Of a stretch of 6,455 nt of DNA, positions 1 to 5,686 are shown piece by piece. This DNA is from an uncultured Alphaproteobacteria bacterium. Its GTDB lineage: Bacteria > Pseudomonadota > Alphaproteobacteria > Sneathiellales > Sneathiellaceae. Location: the NCBI GenBank assembly GCA_937910835.1, contig CALEMG010000069.1, positions 1-6,455 of the forward strand, written 5' to 3'. The notes under the pieces were generated by a model. That model was not told where the DNA came from and did not search any database. It was given only the letters and a program-made list of their open reading frames with translations. The first letter of the stretch is position 1. Every line of letters starts with the position of its first letter. The position numbers were made by a program, and so were the translations under genes.

Positions 1-356
1 ATGATTTTGGAAACCTCGACGAAATGCTACTGCCCAAGGGATGTAAGGATGTTGGGGTCGAGCTTCTGGACGAAGCGACAGAGCTCGACAGTTTTTTCCA
101 TCCAATCAGCGCCGCCTATGTTCTGGGACGCGAACGTGGCTCCCTTTCCCCCGCCATGCATGAAAAATGCGACTACTTCATCAAAATTCCGACAAATTTC
201 TGTCTGAATGTTGCAACCGCGGGGGCAATTGTTATGTATGACAGGATTGTCACCCATGGTCGCTTTGCCAAGCGGCCAACCGGTGAGCTTAGCAAGCCGG
301 AACCCCTAAAGGCGCATATCCAGGGGGCGCCGATAAAGCGACGCGAAACGGATTGA
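1..356 (+). CDS. TrmH/SpoU-family RNA 2'-O-methyltransferase, C-terminal part (5' truncated by window edge)
   Basis: This frame (codons in phase from base 3) is open from the window edge to a TGA at 354-356, so only the C-terminal ~117 residues are present. The family transfers a methyl group from S-adenosylmethionine to a ribose 2'-OH in tRNA or rRNA and folds as a knotted SPOUT dimer. Two SpoU signature motifs are visible: VLGRERGSLSP (nt 120-152) and NVATAGAIVMYDR (nt 207-245), the latter forming the SAM-binding knot. The stretch LLPKGCKDVGVELLDEA just before them fits a short alphaproteobacterial TrmH subgroup. The tail (KPEPLKAHIQGAPIKRR) is basic and poorly conserved. Which nucleotide is methylated cannot be told, because the N-terminal region is missing. 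Family assignment is firm; the specific substrate is unknown. Confidence 0.88.
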   Translation, partial: DFGNLDEMLLPKGCKDVGVELLDEATELDSFFHPISAAYVLGRERGSLSPAMHEKCDYFIKIPTNFCLNVATAGAIVMYDRIVTHGRFAKRPTGELSKPEPLKAHIQGAPIKRRETD

Positions 357-459
357 TGATAGACGTGCATTAGAACAGGTTGAGTGGATGTTCCAGTTTG
401 AAGAAAAATTGAAGACGCCGGGGGTAGAAAAATCAACGTCGGCCCGGTATTCTTTAGCT

Positions 460-978
460 ATGTATAAACTATCAGCAAGTTTGTTTCTGGCCCTTTCCCT
501 TCTTCTATCCCTGCCGGTGCCCGCTACTGCACAACAGGCGGAGCCTCGGGCACTTGGTACTTTTACCGATTGGCTCGCCTATAGCTGGATCGAGAATGAC
601 AATAAAGTCTGCTACATGCTCTCGCGTCCGCTCAAATCGACTCCGCAAGGGGTCAAACGCGGCGATATTTATCTCATGGTCGCCTATCGGCCCAATTCAA
701 AGTCTAAGGAAGAAGTCAGACATGTAGCAGGCTATCCGTTTAAAGACAACTCGACAGTCGAGGCTCTGATCGGAAACCGCAAATTCCTTCTGGCAACGAA
801 TAACGAAGTTGCCTGTGTTCCCGAAGGCGGAAGCGATGCCAAATTGATAAGCGCCATGCGTGGCGGGTCAAAGTTAATCGTCAAGGGAACCTCTACTCGT
901 GGGACGCTGACCGTTGACACCTATTCGCTGCAAGGGTTTACCGCCGCCTACAAGCAGATTAGAAAAAGCTGTACTTGA
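460..978 (+). CDS. Invasion-associated locus B (IalB) family secreted protein
   Basis: A 172-residue protein of usual family length. It begins with a clear Sec signal peptide: MYK, a hydrophobic core at residues 5-20 (SASLFLALSLLLSLPV) and a likely cleavage after PATA (residue 24). The mature part has the IalB pattern: an early TDW, KVCYM, KRGDIYLMVAYRP, and the C-terminal block KGTSTRGTLTVDTYSLQGF (142-160). Cysteines 51, 119 and 171 could form disulfides, which fits a periplasmic location. IalB is named from Bartonella, where it is linked to erythrocyte invasion. In free-living alphaproteobacteria the family is widespread and its role is unknown, so the name should not be read as a virulence claim. 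An in-frame ATG at 388 would add 24 residues ahead of the signal peptide. I prefer 460 because the signal sequence then sits at the N-terminus, although no strong ribosome site precedes either start. Confidence 0.85.
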   Translation: MYKLSASLFLALSLLLSLPVPATAQQAEPRALGTFTDWLAYSWIENDNKVCYMLSRPLKSTPQGVKRGDIYLMVAYRPNSKSKEEVRHVAGYPFKDNSTVEALIGNRKFLLATNNEVACVPEGGSDAKLISAMRGGSKLIVKGTSTRGTLTVDTYSLQGFTAAYKQIRKSCT

Positions 979-1027
979 TCGCTCAGACAAGAGTATAAGC
1001 CGCTTTTTAAAGATTAAAGTGGAAACC

Positions 1028-2200
1028 ATGGATCATTTGATTCCCGATGTTGACGCCGTTGACCGGCAACCGGAACTGCTCGCTATTCGAAAAAGCCTTA
1101 TCGGGCTCGACCGGAGCGAAATTGCGGCTGCGCTGGTTGAGACCGGGATCGATGAAAAGGCCGCCCGGATGAGAGCGCGTCAGCTTTTCCATTGGCTTTA
1201 TTACCGCGGTGCCAGCAAGTTCGAGGATATGACGTCTATCTCGAAAGAAATGCGCGGCTGGCTGCCCGAAAAATTCACAGCGGAGCGCCCCGAGATTACC
1301 TCTCTTCAGGAATCGACCGATGGCACCCGCAAATGGCTGGTGAAATTCCCGGCCGGACAGGAAGTAGAATCGGTACATATCCCGGAAGAGGATCGCGGTG
1401 CGCTCTGTGTCTCCAGCCAGGTCGGCTGCACCCTCACCTGCAGTTTCTGTCATACGGGCACGATGAAGCTTGTGCGGAACCTGACTGCGGGCGAGATAAT
1501 TTCCCAAATGCTGGTTGCGCGCGACACAATTGACGAATGGCCGAGCCCCAAGGGAGAACGGATGATCTCCAATATCGTGATGATGGGCATGGGCGAGCCG
1601 CTTCTAAACTATGACAACGTCGCAAAGGCGCTTAGAATCATTATGGACTGCGAAGGCATTTCGCTTTCCAAGCGGCGGATCACTCTCTCAACGTCCGGCG
1701 TTGTTCCGAAAATCCGTCAATGCGGTGAGGAACTTGGTGTCAATCTCGCCATCTCACTTCATGCGATCACCGATGAAGTGCGCGACATTCTGGTACCAAT
1801 CAACAAGCGCTATCGGATCAAGGAGCTACTGCAAGCCTGCAAGGAATATCCGGGCAGTAACAATGCCCGCAGGATCACTTTCGAGTATGTCATGCTGGAT
1901 GGGATCAATGACAGCCCGGCCGATGCGCGAGAGCTTGTCCGGCTTCTGAAAGATATTCCCGCAAAGGTCAATCTGATCCCGTTCAATCCATGGCCTGGCA
2001 CGCAGTATCAGTGCTCCAGCAACAATGCGATGCATCGCTTTGCAAAGATCGTGAATGACGCTGGCTATTCTTCCCCCATTCGTGTTCCACGCGGCCGCGA
2101 TATCATGGCCGCTTGCGGCCAACTCAAATCCGCTAGCAAGAAAACCCCAGCCGCATCCCGGCGCGAGGTAGTCGAAGCAAACGCCGCCGCATCTATCTGA
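1028..2200 (+). CDS. rlmN: Dual-specificity 23S rRNA A2503 / tRNA A37 C2-methyltransferase RlmN
   Basis: A cytoplasmic radical-SAM enzyme that methylates C2 of adenosine 2503 in 23S rRNA and of A37 in some tRNAs. With the ATG at 1028 the protein has 390 residues, a typical length. The [4Fe-4S] cluster motif CTLTCSFC supplies Cys134, Cys138 and Cys141. Cys127 (GALCVSSQ) matches the conserved E. coli Cys118, and Cys363 (RGRDIMAACGQL) matches the methyl-carrying Cys355. Also present are GMGEPLLNYDNV, RRITLSTSGVVP, LAISLHA and the NLIPFNPWPG block. The RGRDIMAACGQL ending is RlmN-like. The last ~25 residues are an Ala/Lys-rich tail with no recognised domain. The frame stays open upstream to 914, but that would overlap the IalB gene; a GTG at 1019 is the only reasonable alternative start. 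The deaminase gene follows after 21 nt. Confidence 0.96.
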   Translation: MDHLIPDVDAVDRQPELLAIRKSLIGLDRSEIAAALVETGIDEKAARMRARQLFHWLYYRGASKFEDMTSISKEMRGWLPEKFTAERPEITSLQESTDGTRKWLVKFPAGQEVESVHIPEEDRGALCVSSQVGCTLTCSFCHTGTMKLVRNLTAGEIISQMLVARDTIDEWPSPKGERMISNIVMMGMGEPLLNYDNVAKALRIIMDCEGISLSKRRITLSTSGVVPKIRQCGEELGVNLAISLHAITDEVRDILVPINKRYRIKELLQACKEYPGSNNARRITFEYVMLDGINDSPADARELVRLLKDIPAKVNLIPFNPWPGTQYQCSSNNAMHRFAKIVNDAGYSSPIRVPRGRDIMAACGQLKSASKKTPAASRREVVEANAAASI

Positions 2201-2208
2201 CAATTTTC

Positions 2209-2215
2209 AAAGGAG
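2209..2215 (+). promoter_or_regulatory. Strong Shine-Dalgarno site for the cytosine deaminase
   Basis: AAAGGAG lies 6 nt before the ATG at 2222. It is the best ribosome binding site in the window and fixes the start of the deaminase. It sits inside the 21-nt gap after rlmN, which leaves little room for a separate promoter and suggests read-through from rlmN. Confidence 0.8.
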
Positions 2216-2221
2216 CGCAAA

Positions 2222-2659
2222 ATGGATCATAAGAAATTCATGGACATAGCGCTCGCAGAGGCAAAAACGGGACTAGCCGAAGGCGGATTGCCGATTGGCG
2301 CGATCCTCGTTGAGAATGGCAAGGTTATAGGACGCGGCCATAATAAACGGGTCCAGGATGGAAATCCTGTTGCCCACGGCGAAATGGATTGCCTTCGAAA
2401 TGCAGGGCGGCGACCAAATTACAGGAATACGATTCTTTACACCACCCTTAGTCCGTGTATGATGTGTTCGGGAACTATCGTCCAGTTCAAGATCCCGAAA
2501 GTCGTGATTGGCGAAGCGGAAAACTTTGAGGGCAATATCGAATTCCTTAAGAGCAGAGATGTAGATATCACATTACTTAACGATGCCGATTGCACGGTAA
2601 TGATGAAAGAGTTTATTGAGAATAACCCCGAGCTCTGGAATGAAGACATTGCTGAATAA
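2222..2659 (+). CDS. Yeast FCY1-like cytosine deaminase (zinc nucleoside-deaminase superfamily)
   Basis: A 145-residue single-domain zinc deaminase, probably converting cytosine to uracil in pyrimidine salvage in the cytosol. Zinc ligands and catalytic acid are all present: His52 and Glu54 in HGE, then Cys79 and Cys82 in SPCMMC. The resemblance is closest to Saccharomyces Fcy1, not to bacterial CodA, which is a TIM-barrel amidohydrolase. Shared blocks include MDIA, EGG(L/V)PIGA, GRGHNxR, LYTTLSPCxMCxG, IPxxVxGExxNF and the C-terminal WxEDIxE. Yeast substrate-contact residues Asn51, Phe114, Trp152 and Asp155 appear to correspond to Asn41, Phe102, Trp139 and Asp142. This points to cytosine instead of guanine or tRNA adenosine, but other small bases remain possible without assay. 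A close GNAT or membrane partner is not normal for this family; the next gene starts 5 nt after the stop. GC falls in its 3' half (about one third in the line 2521-2580 by hand count). Confidence 0.85.
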   Translation: MDHKKFMDIALAEAKTGLAEGGLPIGAILVENGKVIGRGHNKRVQDGNPVAHGEMDCLRNAGRRPNYRNTILYTTLSPCMMCSGTIVQFKIPKVVIGEAENFEGNIEFLKSRDVDITLLNDADCTVMMKEFIENNPELWNEDIAE

Positions 2660-2664
2660 CGGCA

Positions 2665-3225
2665 ATGATATTTGAGATATTCAAGATCAGACAAGGCGTC
2701 ACGCAAAATGATGATGAGCGACGCGATCAGATCACAGCCCTTGATGATGCATTCAAAGATACCAATACCAAATACAGCGAGATTTATAAATTTCTGTATG
2801 AAAATCTGAGCATCCTTGATTCGAAAGCGTCATCCCTACTTACTTTTAATGCTCTGGGACTTGCTGCGATTTCTTTTTGGCTGAATGGCGTCAGCACCGA
2901 TTTATTCCATGTATTGTTGGATATCGGCTTTCTGTTCTTTCTGCTTTCCTGCCTGCTTTGTCTTTGGGTTGTTCATCTTTGGTGGTCGACCACCGGTTTA
3001 CTGCAGCAACGTGACGTCCATTTACAATGCGTGATAAAATGGCGTGACCGAAGGACGATCCAATATCGGATTGCCTGGTGGATGTCTTTCCTGGCCGTAA
3101 TCCTCATTACTGTGGCGACCGTAATCCATTCACTCGGTGTTGCCTGTTATGCAATGGAATTGTCCAACATAGATTGCAGCACAACTTTCCCCGAAGGCAG
3201 TTGGGGCATCAAAATAGTCCACTAA
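2665..3225 (+). CDS. Three-helix membrane protein of unknown function (possible Pycsar-effector-like fold)
   Basis: A 186-residue protein that I do not recognise with certainty. A charged soluble N-terminal region of about 50 residues (NDDERRDQ, FKDTNTKYSEIYKFL) is followed by three probable transmembrane helices near residues 55-74, 82-107 and 137-161. A basic loop (KWRDRR, 125-130) lies between helices 2 and 3, and a short Cys-containing tail follows. The segment LDSKASSLLTFNALGLA (51-67) at the start of helix 1 resembles the (A)DxKAxxLLxxN pattern of DUF5706/PycTM-type membrane effectors; this is a remembered motif similarity, not a search result. No cyclase gene is adjacent, so a defence role is only a guess. 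The gene begins 5 nt after the deaminase stop and has no clear ribosome site, which suggests translational coupling. No other in-frame ATG occurs before residue 139, so the start is fairly safe. GC is about 45% over 2761-3120, lower than rlmN and argG. Confidence 0.7.
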   Translation: MIFEIFKIRQGVTQNDDERRDQITALDDAFKDTNTKYSEIYKFLYENLSILDSKASSLLTFNALGLAAISFWLNGVSTDLFHVLLDIGFLFFLLSCLLCLWVVHLWWSTTGLLQQRDVHLQCVIKWRDRRTIQYRIAWWMSFLAVILITVATVIHSLGVACYAMELSNIDCSTTFPEGSWGIKIVH

Positions 3226-3240
3226 AACTTCGTATCTCGT

Positions 3241-3711
3241 TCACAGTTTAAGTTGCATGGTGATGCTCGTGGGATGATCGTAACCCTTATGAGCGGAGGT
3301 GCCGGTCTGGCAAAAACCGCGACGGCGGAAAAAATCATGAACCTCGGTAAGCTCGACACGCGATTGAAGCTCGATCACCTTTTTCCCTTCAGATCGACAA
3401 AAGTCAATTGCGGCTTTCACGAGCGCGAGGCCAATACCAGATTGTTGAGCCTTCGGGCCAACTGCGAGTTTGCCAAGATACATCTTCTCGCCCATGTCTT
3501 TCAGAAAGCAGCAACCAACCAGCTTGCCCTCCTCCCGCGCTAACAGAAGCGTTTCCTCCGCCGCTTTCTGGACAATTGTGTCTTTATTCAAGAGATGCAA
3601 GGAGGAAGGAGGGTCAATGCGGCTTTCCATATATTCGAAGGCGTCAAACAGGAGCGTGAGCAACGCCTGCCACTCACTGAATGCCTCTTCCTCTACCGCA
3701 ACCGTTATCAT
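3241..3711 (-). CDS. GNAT-family N-acetyltransferase
   Basis: A 156-residue acyl-CoA-dependent N-acetyltransferase; the family moves an acetyl group from acetyl-CoA to an amine. Motif A is visible as YLGKLAVGPKAQQSGIGLALV (nearly continuous from residue 78), with the pyrophosphate-binding QQSGIG at 89-94. A motif-B-like HDFFRRRGF (125-133) follows. The N-terminal third is less conserved, as is usual for the substrate side, so the acceptor cannot be named. The ATG at 3711 is chosen because AGGA sits 7 nt upstream; a GTG one codon earlier would leave only 4 nt. It lies 36 nt downstream of the benE stop on the same strand and is probably its operon partner. Its stop faces that of the membrane-protein gene across 15 nt. 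Confidence 0.85.
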   Translation of the reverse strand: MITVAVEEEAFSEWQALLTLLFDAFEYMESRIDPPSSLHLLNKDTIVQKAAEETLLLAREEGKLVGCCFLKDMGEKMYLGKLAVGPKAQQSGIGLALVKAAIDFCRSEGKKVIELQSRVELTEVHDFFRRRGFCQTGTSAHKGYDHPTSITMQLKL

Positions 3712-3718
3712 CACCCAT

Positions 3719-3722
3719 TCCT
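3719..3722 (-). promoter_or_regulatory. Shine-Dalgarno site deciding the GNAT start
   Basis: On the minus strand AGGA lies 7 nt before the ATG at 3711 and only 4 nt before the GTG at 3714, favouring the ATG. It sits in the short gap after benE, which shows no room for an independent promoter. Confidence 0.55.
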
Positions 3723-3747
3723 AAACATATTTCACAACAGAGATATT

Positions 3748-4920
3748 TCATCCCTTTGCCTCCACCGTAAAGCGCTTGCGGAAGAGGTAGGCGCACATGC
3801 CGACGACGATTCCCCAGAACGGCGCGCCGATGGAGAGGAGCGTCAGACCTGAGGCTGTGACAGCAAAGGTCAGGATTGCCGCATCGCGTTCCGCTTCTAC
3901 TTTAAGGGCAGCATCAAGGCTGTTAGCGATCGTTGACAAAAGGGCAAGTCCGGCAATCGCCATGACAAGTGCAGCCGGAAAAGCAATGAAGAGGGCCGTA
4001 ATCGCTGCGCCAAAAAGCCCGGCGAGCCCATAGAAAAAAGACGCCCAGAGAACGGCAGGGTATCTTTTCGCCGGATCGGGATGCACATCCGGGCTCATAC
4101 AGAGAGCCGCAGTGATGGCGGCAAGATTAAAGGCAAACCCCCCAAAGGGCGCCAACACAAGTCCTGTCAGCCCCGACCATCCGATTAACGGGGATGCCGG
4201 AACGTCATAACCATGCGCGCGAAGGGCCGCAATGCCAGGTACATTCTGGGACGCCATGGTCACGATAAAAAGTGGAATACCCACTCCGATCAGTGTAGAG
4301 ATGTCAAAGCGGGGCATCACAAAGACCGGCCAGGTGAGCGTAAAATCCGCCTCGATTGCGGAAATCTGCCCGCCCGCCAATGCAATCACAATTCCTGTCA
4401 GAACGGTCAGGGGGATAACATAGCGCGGCAGAAACTGCTTGGCTGCCAGAAAGACAACCACCATTGCACCGACCATTAGTACATCCGCCTCAAGGGCGAC
4501 AAAGGCATCGAGACCAAAGCGCAACAATACTGCCGCCAGCAAGGCCGAAGACAATGACTGGGGCACAAAAGCCATGATTTTCTGAAAAAGACCGGTCACA
4601 CCGCAAAGCGTGAGCAGGACGGAACTGAAAAGAAACGCCCCAATTGCATCCCCCATGGGTATTCCGGGCAGGCTTGTCGCGAGAAGAGCCGCCCCGGGCG
4701 TTGACCAGGCGATCAGGATAGGCTGGCGATAGTAAAGGGTTAGGCCAATGCTGCTCACCCCCATCCCGACGCCGACAGCCCAGAGCCAGGAGCTGATCTG
4801 GTCAGGGCTCGCGCCCGCCGCATTCGCCGCCTGGAAGACAATCGCCCCCGCTCCGGCATAGCCGACCAGCACAGCGACAAACCCTGCGGAAATATAGCTC
4901 GGAGAGAAGAAACGAAGCAT
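3748..4920 (-). CDS. benE: BenE-family benzoate/H+ symporter-like membrane transporter
   Basis: A 390-residue, almost wholly hydrophobic inner-membrane protein of standard family length. BenE proteins are proton-coupled secondary transporters with the 7+7 inverted-repeat fold shared with UraA and SulP; benzoate uptake was shown for the Acinetobacter member. Family blocks visible are AWSTPGAALL (71-80), TMASQNVPGIAALRAHGY (221-238), APFGGFAFNLAAITAALC (257-274) and YPAVLWASFFYGLAG (287-301). The protein starts MLRFFSPSYISAGFVAVLVGY, as is common, and ends in a basic cytosolic tail (RKRF). An AGAAGG site lies 11 nt before the ATG. No benzoate-degradation genes are in the window, and the neighbouring regulator is of the SutR/YdcN type found beside E. 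coli YdcO, so the true substrate may not be benzoate. The gene is transcribed away from that regulator and toward the GNAT gene. Confidence 0.9.
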   Translation of the reverse strand: MLRFFSPSYISAGFVAVLVGYAGAGAIVFQAANAAGASPDQISSWLWAVGVGMGVSSIGLTLYYRQPILIAWSTPGAALLATSLPGIPMGDAIGAFLFSSVLLTLCGVTGLFQKIMAFVPQSLSSALLAAVLLRFGLDAFVALEADVLMVGAMVVVFLAAKQFLPRYVIPLTVLTGIVIALAGGQISAIEADFTLTWPVFVMPRFDISTLIGVGIPLFIVTMASQNVPGIAALRAHGYDVPASPLIGWSGLTGLVLAPFGGFAFNLAAITAALCMSPDVHPDPAKRYPAVLWASFFYGLAGLFGAAITALFIAFPAALVMAIAGLALLSTIANSLDAALKVEAERDAAILTFAVTASGLTLLSIGAPFWGIVVGMCAYLFRKRFTVEAKG

Positions 4921-4948
4921 TTTGGTCTGTACCTTCTGCCAATAAGTA

Positions 4949-4967
4949 CGTTATAACGCACAAGCGG
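4949..4967. promoter_or_regulatory. Candidate operator 1 in the benE / XRE-cupin divergent gap
   Basis: A perfect 10-bp palindrome CGTTATAACG (4949-4958) runs straight into CACAAGCGG. The 18 bases from 4950 match 15 of 18 bases of the second site 38 bp away. It lies 29 nt before the benE start codon, where a bound dimer could block that gene's transcription. That the XRE-cupin protein binds it is inferred from position and symmetry. Confidence 0.5.
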
Positions 4968-4985
4968 CGCCAACCTAGCAGATGT

Positions 4986-5005
4986 GCGCTATAGCGCTCA
5001 AGCGG
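4986..5005. promoter_or_regulatory. Candidate operator 2 in the benE / XRE-cupin divergent gap
   Basis: A perfect 12-bp palindrome GCGCTATAGCGC (4986-4997) followed by TCAAGCGG; bases 4988-5005 repeat operator 1 with three differences. Two of the three are the symmetric pair that keeps the palindrome (T..A in site 1, C..G here), as expected for a site read by a dimer. It lies 15-34 nt before the regulator's ATG, consistent with autoregulation. Confidence 0.5.
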
Positions 5006-5010
5006 AATTT

Positions 5011-5014
5011 AGGA
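5011..5014 (+). promoter_or_regulatory. Shine-Dalgarno site deciding the XRE-cupin start
   Basis: AGGA lies 5 nt before the ATG at 5020. The longer reading from GTG 4984 would place codons across operator 2 and has no such site, so 5020 is preferred. Confidence 0.55.
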
Positions 5015-5019
5015 TTTTT

Positions 5020-5586
5020 ATGCAAGATCTGAAGGATCATCTCTCCATAACCCTAAGGCAACTCCGCAAAGATCGCAGTTGGAGCCTGGATGCCGCTGCG
5101 GCGGAAACTGGTGTAAGCAAAGCTATGCTGGGGCAGATTGAACGGGGCGAATCGAGCCCGACAACGGCTGTCCTCTGGAAGCTGGCAACGGGGTTTAAGG
5201 TGTCCGTCTCCTCCCTTATGGAACCGTTACCCGAAATCACGGCGGACACGGTCATCCGGAACGCCAAAGATATCCGCAATATTCCTGGAGATAAAGGGAT
5301 GGCCGTCGCGCCGCTATTCCCGTTTGAGCCACGCTTCGGCTTTGACCTGATGGAGCTGACATTTATGCCGGGTTATGAGCGCATATCAGAGCCGCATGAA
5401 CCGGGAGTTATTGAACATATTACCGTCATGTCCGGGCAGATGGAAATTTTGACCGGCGATATCTGGCTTCCACTTGAAAAAGGACAAACAATCCGCTTTC
5501 GAGGCGACAGGCCTCATGGCTATCGGAACCGAGGTGAAGAAAAGGCCGTTACCTTATCCGTCATCCATTATCCGCATCGCGCCTGA
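5020..5586 (+). CDS. XRE-family transcriptional regulator with C-terminal cupin (SutR/YdcN-like)
   Basis: A 188-residue DNA-binding regulator. Residues 5-65 form an XRE/Cro helix-turn-helix; the SKAMLGQIERGESSPTTAVL stretch (33-52) contains the recognition helix and is very like E. coli SutR (YdcN). Residues ~108-185 form a cupin barrel that would sense a small ligand: PHEPGVIEHITVMSGQMEIL covers motif 1 and GQTIRFRGDRPHGYRN (155-170) covers motif 2, with His166 and Asn170. The protein ends in IHYPHRA, like the E. coli homologue. In E. coli the gene next to SutR is the BenE homologue YdcO, and here the regulator is divergent from benE, so local control of benE and of itself is likely. Two repeated palindromes lie in the shared gap. 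Ligand and direction of control (repression or activation) are unknown. Confidence 0.9.
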   Translation: MQDLKDHLSITLRQLRKDRSWSLDAAAAETGVSKAMLGQIERGESSPTTAVLWKLATGFKVSVSSLMEPLPEITADTVIRNAKDIRNIPGDKGMAVAPLFPFEPRFGFDLMELTFMPGYERISEPHEPGVIEHITVMSGQMEILTGDIWLPLEKGQTIRFRGDRPHGYRNRGEEKAVTLSVIHYPHRA

Positions 5587-5686
5587 AATATACGGGAATC
5601 TGCCCCTTGCGAAACCCCAGCTTTTCCCCTAGTTTGCGCGCTGCAAATTTGCCTGAATAACAGATTCCCTATTGAGGTCCCCAGTC

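Noticed and set aside
27..257. Minus-strand open frame overlapping the first gene
   Set aside because: The + strand frame there carries both SpoU signature motifs, so the minus frame is a shadow.
1007..1507. A 166-codon open frame on the minus strand inside rlmN
   Set aside because: It lies fully antisense to a gene with all catalytic motifs intact, shows no recognisable domain and is explained by codon bias of the + strand gene.
2222..3225. The deaminase plus membrane protein as a complete Pycsar or CBASS system
   Set aside because: No cyclase or nucleotidyltransferase gene is present in the window, and the deaminase matches a free-base salvage enzyme. Only a loose effector resemblance remains.
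5594..5628. Possible terminator hairpin after the XRE-cupin gene (GGGAA/TTCCC with inner CTG/CAG)
   Set aside because: The stem is broken by an internal loop, the terminal loop is large, and no T-run follows. It is too weak to call.
5643..5652. Perfect palindrome GCAAATTTGC upstream of argG
   Set aside because: A single 10-bp AT-centred palindrome with no second copy is expected by chance, and it does not match a known operator that I can name.
5654..5667. TGAAT..ATTC inverted repeat upstream of argG, resembling an ARG box
   Set aside because: The half-sites are 5 bp apart instead of the usual 4, the centre is not AT-only, and there is just one copy. An ArgR site is not supported.
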